From: Lewinellaceae bacterium
GTDB taxonomy: Bacteria > Bacteroidota > Bacteroidia > Chitinophagales > Saprospiraceae
Reading direction: 5' to 3'
Length of the DNA stretch: 64,000 nt
Assembly (NCBI GenBank): GCA_020636355.1
Contig: JACJYB010000013.1
Location: forward strand, 62,001 to 126,000
The translations under genes were made by a program, and so were the position numbers. Positions 33,744 through 42,041 of this stretch are shown piece after piece. A model generated the notes under the pieces. The model did not search any database. It saw nothing but the letters and a program-made list of their open reading frames with translations, and was not told where the DNA came from. Position 1 is the stretch's first letter. Each line of letters starts with the position of its first letter.

Positions 33744-35515
33744 TCGCTCGTATCAAATTGTAATTTGGCAAAGCTGGAATAAGCGCCATCAGGTATGGAA
33801 GCTAATTCTTCATGCGTACCCCGCTCGATAACCTGGCCATGTTCAATCACGTAAATGCAATCCACTTCTTTGATTGTAGCCAATCGATGTGCAATAATAA
33901 CTGAGGTTCTGCCTTGCATCAAATTATCCAATGCCTCCTGAACAACCCGTTCTGATTCGGCATCAAGTGAAGAGGTGGCTTCGTCCAGGATCAGGATTTT
34001 AGGGTCACGCAGAATAGCCCTGGCAATAGCAATCCGCTGTCGCTGACCTCCGGAAAGCTTGATCCCTCGCTCCCCTACCCGGGTCTCAAGTCCTTCCGGA
34101 AAAGAAGCAATGAAATCCCAGGCATTCGCTTGTTTGGCAGCTTCGATCAATTGTTCATCCGTAGCGTCGGGATTACCATACAGAATATTTTCCCGGATGG
34201 TCCCTCCAAAGAGTATGACCTCCTGCGGCACCAGGCCCAAAACCGAGCGATATGACTCCAGTGGCATGGTAGAAATATTCCGGTCATCCAGCAGTATGGC
34301 CCCGCCGGTGGGTTCGTAAAACCGGAGTAAAAGTTGGGCGATGGTAGATTTACCGGCACCACTTGTGCCAACCAAAGCAATCTTATTTCCGGCTGCAATC
34401 TCCATATTGATACCCTTAAGTACCGGGACGTCTGACCGGGTCGGATAACTAAAAGTCACCGCATCAAACCGAATATTTCCCGATACAGCTGGCCTGTCCG
34501 TATGCCGAACCGTGGATACCTCCACCTCATGATTCAGTATATCACGGATCCGCTCGGTCCCTCCAATAGCAGAAACGATGGTCGTATAAAAGTTGCCAAG
34601 GCTTCCGATGGCGCCACCAATGAACATGGTGTAGGCAATAAATGCTACCAACTGGCCAACCGTCATGGTTCCATCCTGCACCATTCGGGCACCAAACCAA
34701 AGCAGAAAAAATATCCCGCCAAAAAGCACCACAATAACGAAACTTCCAAAAGAAGCCCGGTATTTGGCCAGATGGAGCGCTGTTTGTACAACCTCCTGGA
34801 TCTTGTCCCGGTAACGTCCAAATTCAAACCATTCATTGGTAAATGATTTGACGGTGTGGATGGTCTGCAGGGTCTCATCAACAACGGTATTAGTTGCTGC
34901 CAGCTTTTCCTGCCGCTCCTTGGATAATTTTCGAATAAACCTGCCAAAAAAGAAAGCCGCGATAACGATTAGTGGAAAAGTTGCCAACATGAGCAATGAA
35001 AGCCTGGGAGAGGAGATCAATAAAAGGGTCACGCCAACAATCAGAATGAGTATCTGACGAATGAATTCGGCCATGGTCACCGATAATACCTGCTGAAGCT
35101 GGTCCACATCAGCGGTGATGCGACTGATCAGCTCTCCTACCCGGTTTTTATCGTAAAAGACCACGGGGAGCGTGATCAGCTTTTGATACAAGGCGACGCG
35201 AACGTCTGCCATACTTTTTTCACTGAAAATGGTAAAAAGTATAACCCGCACATACGATACAATCCCCTGCAGGATCAAAATCAACAATAATATTCCGCCC
35301 ACCTGGTTTAGGGTTAGGTGGAGTTTGGACTTTCCTGTCGCGATGTCAGCCAATTCTCCGGCAAGATAAGGGAAGGCCATAACGATTACCGAGGAGAAAA
35401 ATAATAAAACCAGGCCTAGCACGAATTGGGTGGTATAGGGTTTTATGAACCTGGCAAAATAGATCAACTCTTTGATCTGGTCTCTGGTAACCTTCGATTT
35501 TTTTGATTTTTCCAT
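33740..35515 (-). CDS. MsbA-like ABC exporter (fused membrane and ATPase domains)
   Basis: 591 residues. Six membrane helices in about 20-310 (type IV exporter fold), then the ATPase: Walker A GTSGAGKSTIAQLLLRF, Q-loop LVPQEVILF, signature LSGGQRQRIAIARAI, Walker B ILILDEATSSLD with the catalytic Glu, and the H-loop IIAHRLATI. It works as a homodimer; lipid or drug export is typical of this branch. It overlaps murB by 4 bp, so the two are probably translated together, pointing to an envelope role. Confidence 0.92.
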   Translation of the reverse strand: MEKSKKSKVTRDQIKELIYFARFIKPYTTQFVLGLVLLFFSSVIVMAFPYLAGELADIATGKSKLHLTLNQVGGILLLILILQGIVSYVRVILFTIFSEKSMADVRVALYQKLITLPVVFYDKNRVGELISRITADVDQLQQVLSVTMAEFIRQILILIVGVTLLLISSPRLSLLMLATFPLIVIAAFFFGRFIRKLSKERQEKLAATNTVVDETLQTIHTVKSFTNEWFEFGRYRDKIQEVVQTALHLAKYRASFGSFVIVVLFGGIFFLLWFGARMVQDGTMTVGQLVAFIAYTMFIGGAIGSLGNFYTTIVSAIGGTERIRDILNHEVEVSTVRHTDRPAVSGNIRFDAVTFSYPTRSDVPVLKGINMEIAAGNKIALVGTSGAGKSTIAQLLLRFYEPTGGAILLDDRNISTMPLESYRSVLGLVPQEVILFGGTIRENILYGNPDATDEQLIEAAKQANAWDFIASFPEGLETRVGERGIKLSGGQRQRIAIARAILRDPKILILDEATSSLDAESERVVQEALDNLMQGRTSVIIAHRLATIKEVDCIYVIEHGQVIERGTHEELASIPDGAYSSFAKLQFDTSE

Positions 35516-35689
35516 TGCCTCTGCAAATATGATGAAAATGCTAGATACCGGATGTACCTTTCATTCAACTTGCATAGCAACGAATCCCGACTTAATAGGT
35601 TCATAGAAAAATATTGCGCTAAACGAGTCCTGAATTTCACCACCTACCGCGGCAAAGTATGCTTCTTTGTTTTTACTAAATTTGTAACC

Positions 35690-36205
35690 ATGAATCAAGC
35701 GAGGAAATGGCGAATGTTTTGGATGGTCGCGCTGGTATCTTGTGCAGGCCTGCAACTCATCCCGATCGAGCGATCCAACCCGCCATTAAATACCGGAGAA
35801 GATTTGCTTTATTCCCGAATGGTTCCGGAGGAGATGCAGCAGCTGGTGAAGATGGCCTGCTACGATTGCCACTCCAATGAAACGGTTTACCCATGGTACT
35901 CGTGGATTGCTCCGGTATCCTTTGTGATGCGGCATCATATCAAAGAAGGCAGGGAGCACCTGAATTTTTCCATTTGGAATACCTATATGGACAAGCGAAA
36001 GGATCACACTCTGGATGATTGCATTGAAGTCGTCGAGGAAGGAGAAATGCCCCTCAAGCCATACAGATGGATGCATCCCGAAGCCCGATTGACGCCGGAA
36101 CAACGCGACCAGCTTGCTGATTTTTTCAGGGAACAGGTCAGAGCCTTGGGCTGGCGTGAGATGGGCAGTGAAGAAGAAGAGGAAATGGAAAATGGAGAAC
36201 GGTGA
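35690..36205 (+). CDS. haem-binding domain protein (CxxCH)
   Basis: 171 residues from ATG 35690; the open frame runs back to 35552 but this start yields a signal/anchor (RMFWMVALVSCAGLQLIPI). The haem-binding site is CYDCHSNETVYPWYSWIAPVS, then FSIWNTYMD and a C-terminal EEGEMPLKPY..HPEARLTPEQRDQLADFF, the pattern of the haem-binding domain family widespread in Bacteroidota. A periplasmic c-type haem or redox role is inferred. TAAATTTG at 35677-35684 matches the -7 consensus but lies almost on the start codon. The acylphosphatase gene follows 4 bp after the stop. Confidence 0.87.
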   Translation: MNQARKWRMFWMVALVSCAGLQLIPIERSNPPLNTGEDLLYSRMVPEEMQQLVKMACYDCHSNETVYPWYSWIAPVSFVMRHHIKEGREHLNFSIWNTYMDKRKDHTLDDCIEVVEEGEMPLKPYRWMHPEARLTPEQRDQLADFFREQVRALGWREMGSEEEEEMENGER

Positions 36206-36209
36206 TCGT

Positions 36210-36482
36210 ATGATGGCAAAGCGACTTATTATCAGTGGTAAAGTACAGGGTGTTTGGTACCGGGTCTCTGCCAAACAGCAAGCCGATCAACTTGGGTTGA
36301 CCGGATATGTACGCAATTTACCCGGAGGAGCGGTTGAGGCTTTTGTGCAGGGGCCTGAGGATGCATTGATCGCTTTTGAATCATGGTGCCGCTCCGGTCC
36401 GCCCCATGCAAAGGTTTTGTATATTGAATCGACCCAACAAACACCGGATCCTTCCTTAGGCGACTTCGCCATCCTGCGGTGA
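36210..36482 (+). CDS. acylphosphatase
   Basis: 90 residues; two adjacent ATGs (36210, 36213). The active-site motif is GKVQGVWYRVSAKQQA with the catalytic Arg, and GYVRNLPGGAVEAFVQG with the catalytic Asn. It hydrolyses acyl phosphates such as acetyl phosphate or 1,3-bisphosphoglycerate. The start lies just behind the haem-binding gene's stop, so the genes are probably cotranscribed; any joint function is unclear. Confidence 0.92.
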   Translation: MMAKRLIISGKVQGVWYRVSAKQQADQLGLTGYVRNLPGGAVEAFVQGPEDALIAFESWCRSGPPHAKVLYIESTQQTPDPSLGDFAILR

Positions 36483-36540
36483 AAAAATTTGCAATCAAAG
36501 GCCTAAATGGGCTAACTTAATATCAAATCTTAGCATAATT

Positions 36541-37446
36541 ATGACAGTCCGTCAAATTTTCCACCTCCTAATTACCGTACTCATCACCTTGACCACCATG
36601 TCCTCTGGTCTTGCTCAAAAAACCGGGCTGCAGGAGTATCCGATGTTAGGCATATCCTTCACCATTCCGGATGGCTGGATCGGGCAAGAAACGGATGACG
36701 GTATGATCCTGGGACATCAATCCATCGCCGGAATCATATTACTAAATACCCACACCTACAAGAGTATAGAAGAATTAAAATCGGAAGCTCAATCCGGGCT
36801 TCAGGACGGAGCAGGCACCAACCTGATGCTATCCGGAACACCTGAATTATTGGATAAGCAGGCACTGGCAGCTCATTATGAAGGAACCTTGCAGTGGGAA
36901 CCCGCCAAAGCTTACGCGATTGGGGTATTAAACAGCAAAGGTGCTGGCGTGTTGCTTATGGCGCTAGCCACTAAATCCGTTTATCAACCCGCACTCGAAA
37001 ATGCTTTGCGCCAACTGCGAAAGAGCCTGGTCTTTACTCCGCCAAAAACTGGACCTATTGTAGACCAATGGAAAAATGTACTTCAAGGCACCAGACTTAC
37101 TTATATGGAGACATACACATCCGGGAGTTCCTACGATGGGGGCATTGGCGGGGGATACAGCAGCGATGCCAGGATAGATCTCTGTGCCCAGGGATATTTT
37201 AAATTTGCCAGTAATTCATCCGTAGGTGTTGGCGGTTCAGGAGTGAGCGGATATTCCGGCGGTAGCGACCGGGGTGCAGGAACCTGGAAAGTTGAAGCTC
37301 CAACGGGAACCCCTTTGTTATTGCTTACTTTTTACAGCGGTGAAATCCAACAATATCAACTGTCCAATGATGGAGATAAAATCTTTTTAAATGGAAGGAG
37401 ATACTTTCGAACCACGAACGGTGAATATGCGCCTGATTGTCCTTGA
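36541..37446 (+). CDS. secreted protein of unknown function
   Basis: 301 residues. Signal peptide about 1-25 (ends GLAQ). An alpha/beta domain (about 33-165) that resembles small lipid/ligand-binding folds (GISFTIPDGWIGQ; LLMALATKSVYQPALENAL), then a Gly/Ser-rich linker (SYDGGIGGGYSSD; GVGGSGVSGYSGG) and a beta-rich end (GTWKVEAPTGTPLLLLTFYSGEIQQYQL). I cannot assign a family with confidence. The end overlaps the start of the next gene by 20 bp. Confidence 0.75.
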   Translation: MTVRQIFHLLITVLITLTTMSSGLAQKTGLQEYPMLGISFTIPDGWIGQETDDGMILGHQSIAGIILLNTHTYKSIEELKSEAQSGLQDGAGTNLMLSGTPELLDKQALAAHYEGTLQWEPAKAYAIGVLNSKGAGVLLMALATKSVYQPALENALRQLRKSLVFTPPKTGPIVDQWKNVLQGTRLTYMETYTSGSSYDGGIGGGYSSDARIDLCAQGYFKFASNSSVGVGGSGVSGYSGGSDRGAGTWKVEAPTGTPLLLLTFYSGEIQQYQLSNDGDKIFLNGRRYFRTTNGEYAPDCP

Positions 37447-38005
37447 GAGGGCGTTTGTGTTCGTCCTCGCTGTAACTGCTTCTTTGGACGGTTTCGCGCA
37501 GAATCCCATCGTTTTGCCGGACACCATTACGCACAAAGCGTGGCTCGGATTAACTGAGGATCAGCAAATGATTTACCTGGAGAAATGGGATGACGGGATC
37601 AATGCTTACGTTGAACAACTGGAACAGCAACTGGAACTGGAAATCAATAAAATCAGCCAACAGGAAGCGCTGCAGAAATCTGCGTTTCTAAGGCAAAAAT
37701 CTGCGGCCCTGGATAGCCTGGAGAATGCTTTTCTCCTCCAGTTTGAAGCACTCAGCGGGCAGGAAGAGCAATCCTTTTACAAAGAAAAAAAATACCAGGC
37801 CAGGGATGCCCTACAGGCGGACTACGATCAAGCCAAAGATCGATTTCAAGCAGCATGGGCTGGTAAAGAACAGATTATGCTGGATAAGCTGCACCAACTT
37901 AGCGCCTCCAATACCCAGCTGTTCGATGAAATGCTTAACAAAAACCTGGCTTGGCTTGAAAGTTACCGAAACCGGCTGATCTCCTTACAAAACACGCATA
38001 ATTAG
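37427..38005 (+). CDS. secreted coiled-coil protein, unknown
   Basis: 192 residues from ATG 37427; this start gives a signal peptide (MRLIVLERAFVFVLAVTA ... GFAQ). The mature part is nearly all helical and Gln/Glu/Lys rich (YVEQLEQQLELEINKISQQ; LLQFEALSGQEEQSF), a long coiled coil. Start lies inside the upstream gene in another frame (20-bp overlap), pointing to coupled translation; the pair may form one secreted unit. Function unknown. Confidence 0.72.
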   Translation: MRLIVLERAFVFVLAVTASLDGFAQNPIVLPDTITHKAWLGLTEDQQMIYLEKWDDGINAYVEQLEQQLELEINKISQQEALQKSAFLRQKSAALDSLENAFLLQFEALSGQEEQSFYKEKKYQARDALQADYDQAKDRFQAAWAGKEQIMLDKLHQLSASNTQLFDEMLNKNLAWLESYRNRLISLQNTHN

Positions 38006-38009
38006 AACA

Positions 38010-38498
38010 ATGATTGATTACCGGCCTGCAACGGAGTCCGAATGGCCCGCCATTATTGACCTATGTGTTGAAACAATCAGGCACATCAACATCCGTGACT
38101 ACCAGCAAGAGCAAGTCAGGGAATGGATCAACCGGATTTCAAATCCTGGCCGGATGAAAAATCGCCTCCAGGATCAATCCGCCTGGGTTGCCGTCGACCT
38201 GCGCTCCCTGGCAGGCATCATCACCTGGACGTCCGGCGGAACTATAGATCTATTGTATGTGGGTAAAAATCACCAGCGGCAGGGAATCGGAAACCGGTTG
38301 ATATCCATTGCTGAAAATAAAATTTTCCAGCAAGGAGTTGCAGAGATTCTGGTCGATGTTAGCATTACAGCAAAACCATTGTTTGAACAAAACGGCTACC
38401 GGGTTATCACGCCACAACTGGTCGATCTTGGGTCGGTCCAACTATCTAATTTTAAAATGACAAAGCGGACCGGCATTGCAAAAGATCTAAACCAATAA
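38010..38498 (+). CDS. GNAT family N-acetyltransferase
   Basis: 162 residues. The GNAT fold is clear: start YRPATESEWPAIIDLC; strand-4/acetyl-CoA motif IDLLYVGKNHQRQGIGNRLI; end with LFEQNGYRVI. It transfers an acetyl group from acetyl-CoA to an amine on an unknown substrate. It starts 4 bp after the secreted coiled-coil gene, so it is probably in the same transcript. Confidence 0.9.
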   Translation: MIDYRPATESEWPAIIDLCVETIRHINIRDYQQEQVREWINRISNPGRMKNRLQDQSAWVAVDLRSLAGIITWTSGGTIDLLYVGKNHQRQGIGNRLISIAENKIFQQGVAEILVDVSITAKPLFEQNGYRVITPQLVDLGSVQLSNFKMTKRTGIAKDLNQ

Positions 38499-38503
38499 TC
38501 ACT

Positions 38504-38511
38504 TATCTTTG
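38504..38511 (+). promoter_or_regulatory. -7 element before the outer-membrane protein gene
   Basis: TATCTTTG fits TAnnTTTG; the start codon is 20 bp downstream. A TTG at 38476-38478 is a possible but somewhat distant -33. Confidence 0.45.
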
Positions 38512-38531
38512 CTGGAGAACATTGTAAGACT

Positions 38532-39110
38532 ATGAAGCAGGTTATCCGGATAAATGCCCTCTTTACTTTCGTTTTACTTTTCGTGACCGTTATGGCATTT
38601 GGCCAGCGCAAGGTGTATGCCGGAGGCAAAATCGGCGGTTCGAGTTATCCGGCACTGATCGATACCCGATTCGACTATTATGGCGCTTCGCCAGTCTTTC
38701 AATTACCAATATCCCGTAAAAAAGAAAATGTCCTTTGGAACATTGAGTTCGGATATCAAAAAGGAAGTATGACCAGGTTCCACGGGAGCATTCTGCATGC
38801 CCAGACAGGGATTCACTGGTATTTTAACTCCGAGCCGAAAGGATTTTATTTAGCGCCTCAGATTTCGATACTAAAAGAGAAAACGACCGAACAACAAATC
38901 CTTGGCCTGGATCTATTTGCCGCCGTGAACCGGCAGGTGTATTATGGTGGCCAAATCGGGACCGGATATGAATTTTTACTTACGCAAAATTTCAGAATGG
39001 GATTACAAGGTTATGCCACTTTCTACACACCGGATTTTGTGGTTCAACCTAAAGTTCAATACGGTGCAAACCTCACTTTTACTTTCAAGATTCCCCTTGA
39101 GTATTACTAA
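38532..39110 (+). CDS. outer-membrane beta-barrel protein
   Basis: 192 residues. Signal peptide about 1-24 (ends AFGQ). Alternating polar/hydrophobic strands such as VYAGGKIGGSSYP, VLWNIEFGYQKG, GIHWYFNSEPKGFYLAPQ and ANLTFTFKIPLEYY at the end make an 8-strand OmpX/porin-like barrel likely. Function unknown. The last 26 bp overlap the convergent homocysteine methyltransferase gene. Confidence 0.75.
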   Translation: MKQVIRINALFTFVLLFVTVMAFGQRKVYAGGKIGGSSYPALIDTRFDYYGASPVFQLPISRKKENVLWNIEFGYQKGSMTRFHGSILHAQTGIHWYFNSEPKGFYLAPQISILKEKTTEQQILGLDLFAAVNRQVYYGGQIGTGYEFLLTQNFRMGLQGYATFYTPDFVVQPKVQYGANLTFTFKIPLEYY

Positions 39111-39963
39111 GATCTAGTTTCTTGCGGAGTATCCGGATCATTTGCGGTGTGGATCCACAGCAGCCACCGACGACCGAAGCCCCCATGCTCACCCAGGATT
39201 GAGCGGTTTTGATGAATTCGTCTATCCCGTTGTCATCTTCCCCAGTCCAGCCGCATTCCGGATCTGGCCTGCCAGGTCCATTGGCATAAATGCCCCAAGG
39301 ATGGGTCGAATGAGCAAATACAGAAGCCCAATCGTTCATTTCCGCGGCAGGCCTGCAATTCAACATGACCCTTGAAGCTCCCAAATCCCAGAGTCTATTG
39401 ATGGCACCCGATAATGAAACTTTATCATGCAACGAAGAATCGGGACCGGGCAGGAGGCTGATCCAAACGGGTATATCCAATTCCTTACTGCACTCTATAA
39501 TAATTTCGGCTTCGATGACCGTATTTATGGTCTCCGCCAGGATGAGATCTACGCCTGCTGATTTTAACCAGCCAATCTGAAGACGATGAGAATGACGCAG
39601 TTCTTCCGGCCCGGGAACCAAGTCTGGCCGGTAACAGTCTTCAACAGGGGCAACCGAACCTGCCAATGCTGTCCATTTACCAAAACGACTGATACAACCT
39701 TTGGCCAGGGATACCGCAGCTTCCAGCGCTTGATAGGCTTCCTGTTCTGTTCTGCCTGCCATTCGATAGGCGTAAGCTGTAGTACGAAAGGTATGTGCAG
39801 TGATCACGTCCACGCCGGCTTCCAGATAGGCAAGGTGAATGGCCTCCAGCATGGCAGGATGCGTCCTGGCCGCTTCTGCTGTCCAAAGGATCGGATGACT
39901 GGGGTAGCCCATTTGCTCAAGCAACGTACCTACCGCCCCATCAAGGATCTGAACAGCGTTCAT
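39085..39963 (-). CDS. homocysteine S-methyltransferase family protein
   Basis: 292 residues, the length of stand-alone MmuM-type enzymes. N-terminal LDGAVGTLLEQMG; HTFRTTAYA; LAETINTVIEAEIIIE; the zinc cysteine LNCRPAAE and the terminal GGCCGSTPQMI with the other two zinc-binding cysteines. It moves a methyl group (for example from S-methylmethionine) to homocysteine. Start overlaps the upstream small gene's stop by ATGA; 3' end overlaps the outer-membrane protein gene by 26 bp. Confidence 0.9.
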   Translation of the reverse strand: MNAVQILDGAVGTLLEQMGYPSHPILWTAEAARTHPAMLEAIHLAYLEAGVDVITAHTFRTTAYAYRMAGRTEQEAYQALEAAVSLAKGCISRFGKWTALAGSVAPVEDCYRPDLVPGPEELRHSHRLQIGWLKSAGVDLILAETINTVIEAEIIIECSKELDIPVWISLLPGPDSSLHDKVSLSGAINRLWDLGASRVMLNCRPAAEMNDWASVFAHSTHPWGIYANGPGRPDPECGWTGEDDNGIDEFIKTAQSWVSMGASVVGGCCGSTPQMIRILRKKLDLSNTQGES

Positions 39964-40304
39964 AGATAGTTAACCCGCATCTTATCCAGCATTTCAGGTG
40001 ATAGTGCATCTCCATATACTCCGTAGGCATCCACCAGAGCGCCTTTCATCCCGTCATCGGTCTCAATGAGATATAATATGGAATTATCATCGGTACTGCT
40101 CATTCCCTCAAAGCGATGAATTTCAACGATTTCAAAGCGGGAGGGGTCGTAAAGTCCCTGGGTTCCGTGGCAAAAAATTTCTTCATAGTGTAACTTGAAG
40201 TCAACCGTAAAACCGCGCTTACGAATATCTTCCAGAGCAGCAACCAAAGTATCGTAATGGTGCATTGGCAAAGCGTTATGTAATAAATAATCTTCGCTCC
40301 TCAT
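39960..40304 (-). CDS. conserved small protein, often misnamed phosphoribosylpyrophosphate synthetase
   Basis: 114 residues; an in-frame ATG at 40265 (MHHYDTLVAALEDIRKRG) matches the start of homologues better. The family has VDFKLHYEEIFC, FEIVEIHRFEGMSSTDDNSILYLIE and GALVDAYGVYGD. It occurs widely in Bacteroidota and is sometimes annotated as a PRPP synthetase, but it lacks any PRPP loop or nucleotide-binding motif and is too short; the function is unknown. It is coupled by ATGA overlap to the methyltransferase gene. Confidence 0.75.
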   Translation of the reverse strand: MRSEDYLLHNALPMHHYDTLVAALEDIRKRGFTVDFKLHYEEIFCHGTQGLYDPSRFEIVEIHRFEGMSSTDDNSILYLIETDDGMKGALVDAYGVYGDALSPEMLDKMRVNYL

Positions 40305-40364
40305 GTAGGAACGAGCCTATTAGTATAACCCCAGCCAGAAAAATGAGTTCAGCAAATCCGATTG

Positions 40365-40937
40365 TTACCTGCGAAACACCACCTTATCGCGCCAATCACC
40401 TCTTTCACCGGTTGGCCAGTAATCGTTTGCGACGGCACCCATATACAGCAAGCCCAACAACGATTGACCTTCCGGTAGATCAAACAACTCCCGCCCATGA
40501 TTCACTAAAAAACCAGGAGAAGACCAGTAAGCGCCTATATGATAAGCGGCACAAGTCAACCACATATTCTGAATAGCGCAGGCTACCGCTGCTTCTTCTT
40601 CCCAAGCCGGAAGAGAACCCTTGGGGTCCCGTTGCATCAACAAGACCACCGTGGCTGATGCCTGCAAGGGTTTTTGGGAGATTTTCTTCCACTTCATTTC
40701 GGAGAACGCATCTGCGGGTGTAAATTTTTTAAATGCCCCACCAACAATTTCAGATAGCTCCTGACGGGCTTCACCACTGTATAGTATAAATCGCCAGGGT
40801 TCCGTTAACTTGTGTGTCGGAGCCCAGTTGGCATTTTCGAGTATTTCATTCAATACTTCCTGAGGGATTTCCTGGCCGGTAAACGCGCCTTCAAAAACGG
40901 CCCTTCGTTTACGAATTACTTCAGAAATAGGGTGCAT
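40365..40937 (-). CDS. nitroreductase family protein
   Basis: 190 residues. FMN-binding start ISEVIRKRRAVFEGAF (the RRSVR-like motif), ENANWAPTHKLTEPWRF, and the end with GAYWSSPGFL, GLLYMGAVAND. These oxygen-insensitive NAD(P)H nitroreductase-like enzymes bind FMN as a dimer. The substrate is not predictable. TATTTTTG on the minus strand (40980-40973) lies before the start and fits the -7 element. Confidence 0.9.
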   Translation of the reverse strand: MHPISEVIRKRRAVFEGAFTGQEIPQEVLNEILENANWAPTHKLTEPWRFILYSGEARQELSEIVGGAFKKFTPADAFSEMKWKKISQKPLQASATVVLLMQRDPKGSLPAWEEEAAVACAIQNMWLTCAAYHIGAYWSSPGFLVNHGRELFDLPEGQSLLGLLYMGAVANDYWPTGERGDWRDKVVFRR

Positions 40938-41010
40938 AATTCAGTTTTTTTTTATCATTATCTGTATCGCCGCAAAAATAGATGCTTGCCAATAAAATTC
41001 CAGGTATGGA

Positions 41011-41039
41011 ATAAAAAAAGCCACCGGAAACGATGGCTT
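41011..41039 (-). terminator. terminator of the OmpA-HhH operon
   Basis: Minus strand: AAGCCA-TCGTTTCCGG-TGGCTT followed by TTTTT. It lies 30 bp after the stop of the HhH protein gene. Confidence 0.75.
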
Positions 41040-41068
41040 AATTTATTTAGGTTAGAGCAAAATCGGGA

Positions 41069-42022
41069 TCAAGTTTCTTTTCCGCCCTGGAGAAAATGTT
41101 GGTAATCATCCAATTCCTGCCATTTGCCTTCATGCGCGAGTCGCGCTTGTTTCGGCCAGGTACCAGGATCAGCCAGCTTATACCGGTCTCCAGCTGCATC
41201 GAGGACCTTCTGAATCTGATCCACGGAAGTTGCGGCTAATGCTTCCCATGTTTTGATTCCCGCATCATGCAGGAGGCCTTCGATTTTGGGCCCGATCCCT
41301 TCGACCAGCTTCAAGTCATCTTTGGTAAACTTGCGCAACAAGCCCATTTTTATCAGGAGCTTCTCCACTTTCGAATCCGTGGGGCCAGTATTGGTATCTC
41401 TACCCGTATCAAGCGCTTTTTGCATCGCTATCAATTGGGGCCATTCCCCTTTACTTGCCAGGGCCGCTTGGTCTGGCCATGTTGTTGGGTCAATAATTTG
41501 ATACCGGGTTCCGGATTGGTCCAAAATTGCTCGCAACCCTTCCGGAGTCTGCGAGGCAAGTGAAGACCAGGTTTTGATACCGTTGGTTTTCAGGACTTCA
41601 TCCATTTTGGGACCGATCCCTTCTACCACCTGGAGATTGTCTTCTTTCAGCGCTGCATACATATTTGCAGATCCGCGTAACACCTCTCCTCCTGCCAAGG
41701 CGCTTACTGCTCCTCCCACCGTAGCAGAGGCCATTTGGGCGGCGGCTTTTGGTTTTGAAGCAGCTGCTGCTTCCATTTCACGGATACGCCCCCGGAGGGT
41801 TGCGTTTTCATTTTCCAAAGCAGTATATGCTTTCCGGCACTCTGCCAGGTCCTCTTCCAATTGCTTGGATTTTTTACGACATGCCGCCAATTCCTCTTCG
41901 GCTTGTTTCAACAATCCCTGGAATCTACCCCAGAGTAACCATCCCAGTAGGAGACCAATCAAAAAAGGCAGCAACCACATCAACCACCAGGGGACGGAAC
42001 ACAGTGAAATCAGAAAAAACAT
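41069..42022 (-). CDS. membrane-anchored tandem helix-hairpin-helix protein
   Basis: 317 residues. One N-terminal membrane helix (LMWLLPFLIGLLLGWLLWG), a coiled coil (about 30-90, KQAEEELAACRKKSKQLEEDL), an Ala-rich linker, then two nearly identical modules: LQVVEGIGPKMDEVLKTNG ... WPDQAALASKGEW (about 132-212) and LKLVEGIGPKIEGLLHDAG ... WPKQARLAHEGKW (about 236-312). Each begins with a helix-hairpin-helix (GIGP), as in DNA-polymerase/topoisomerase-like HhH motifs; in envelope proteins they may serve protein contacts rather than DNA. Follows the OmpA gene by 19 bp. Confidence 0.82.
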   Translation of the reverse strand: MFFLISLCSVPWWLMWLLPFLIGLLLGWLLWGRFQGLLKQAEEELAACRKKSKQLEEDLAECRKAYTALENENATLRGRIREMEAAAASKPKAAAQMASATVGGAVSALAGGEVLRGSANMYAALKEDNLQVVEGIGPKMDEVLKTNGIKTWSSLASQTPEGLRAILDQSGTRYQIIDPTTWPDQAALASKGEWPQLIAMQKALDTGRDTNTGPTDSKVEKLLIKMGLLRKFTKDDLKLVEGIGPKIEGLLHDAGIKTWEALAATSVDQIQKVLDAAGDRYKLADPGTWPKQARLAHEGKWQELDDYQHFLQGGKET

Positions 42023-42041
42023 AGTCCGTTGATTTTAGGTT

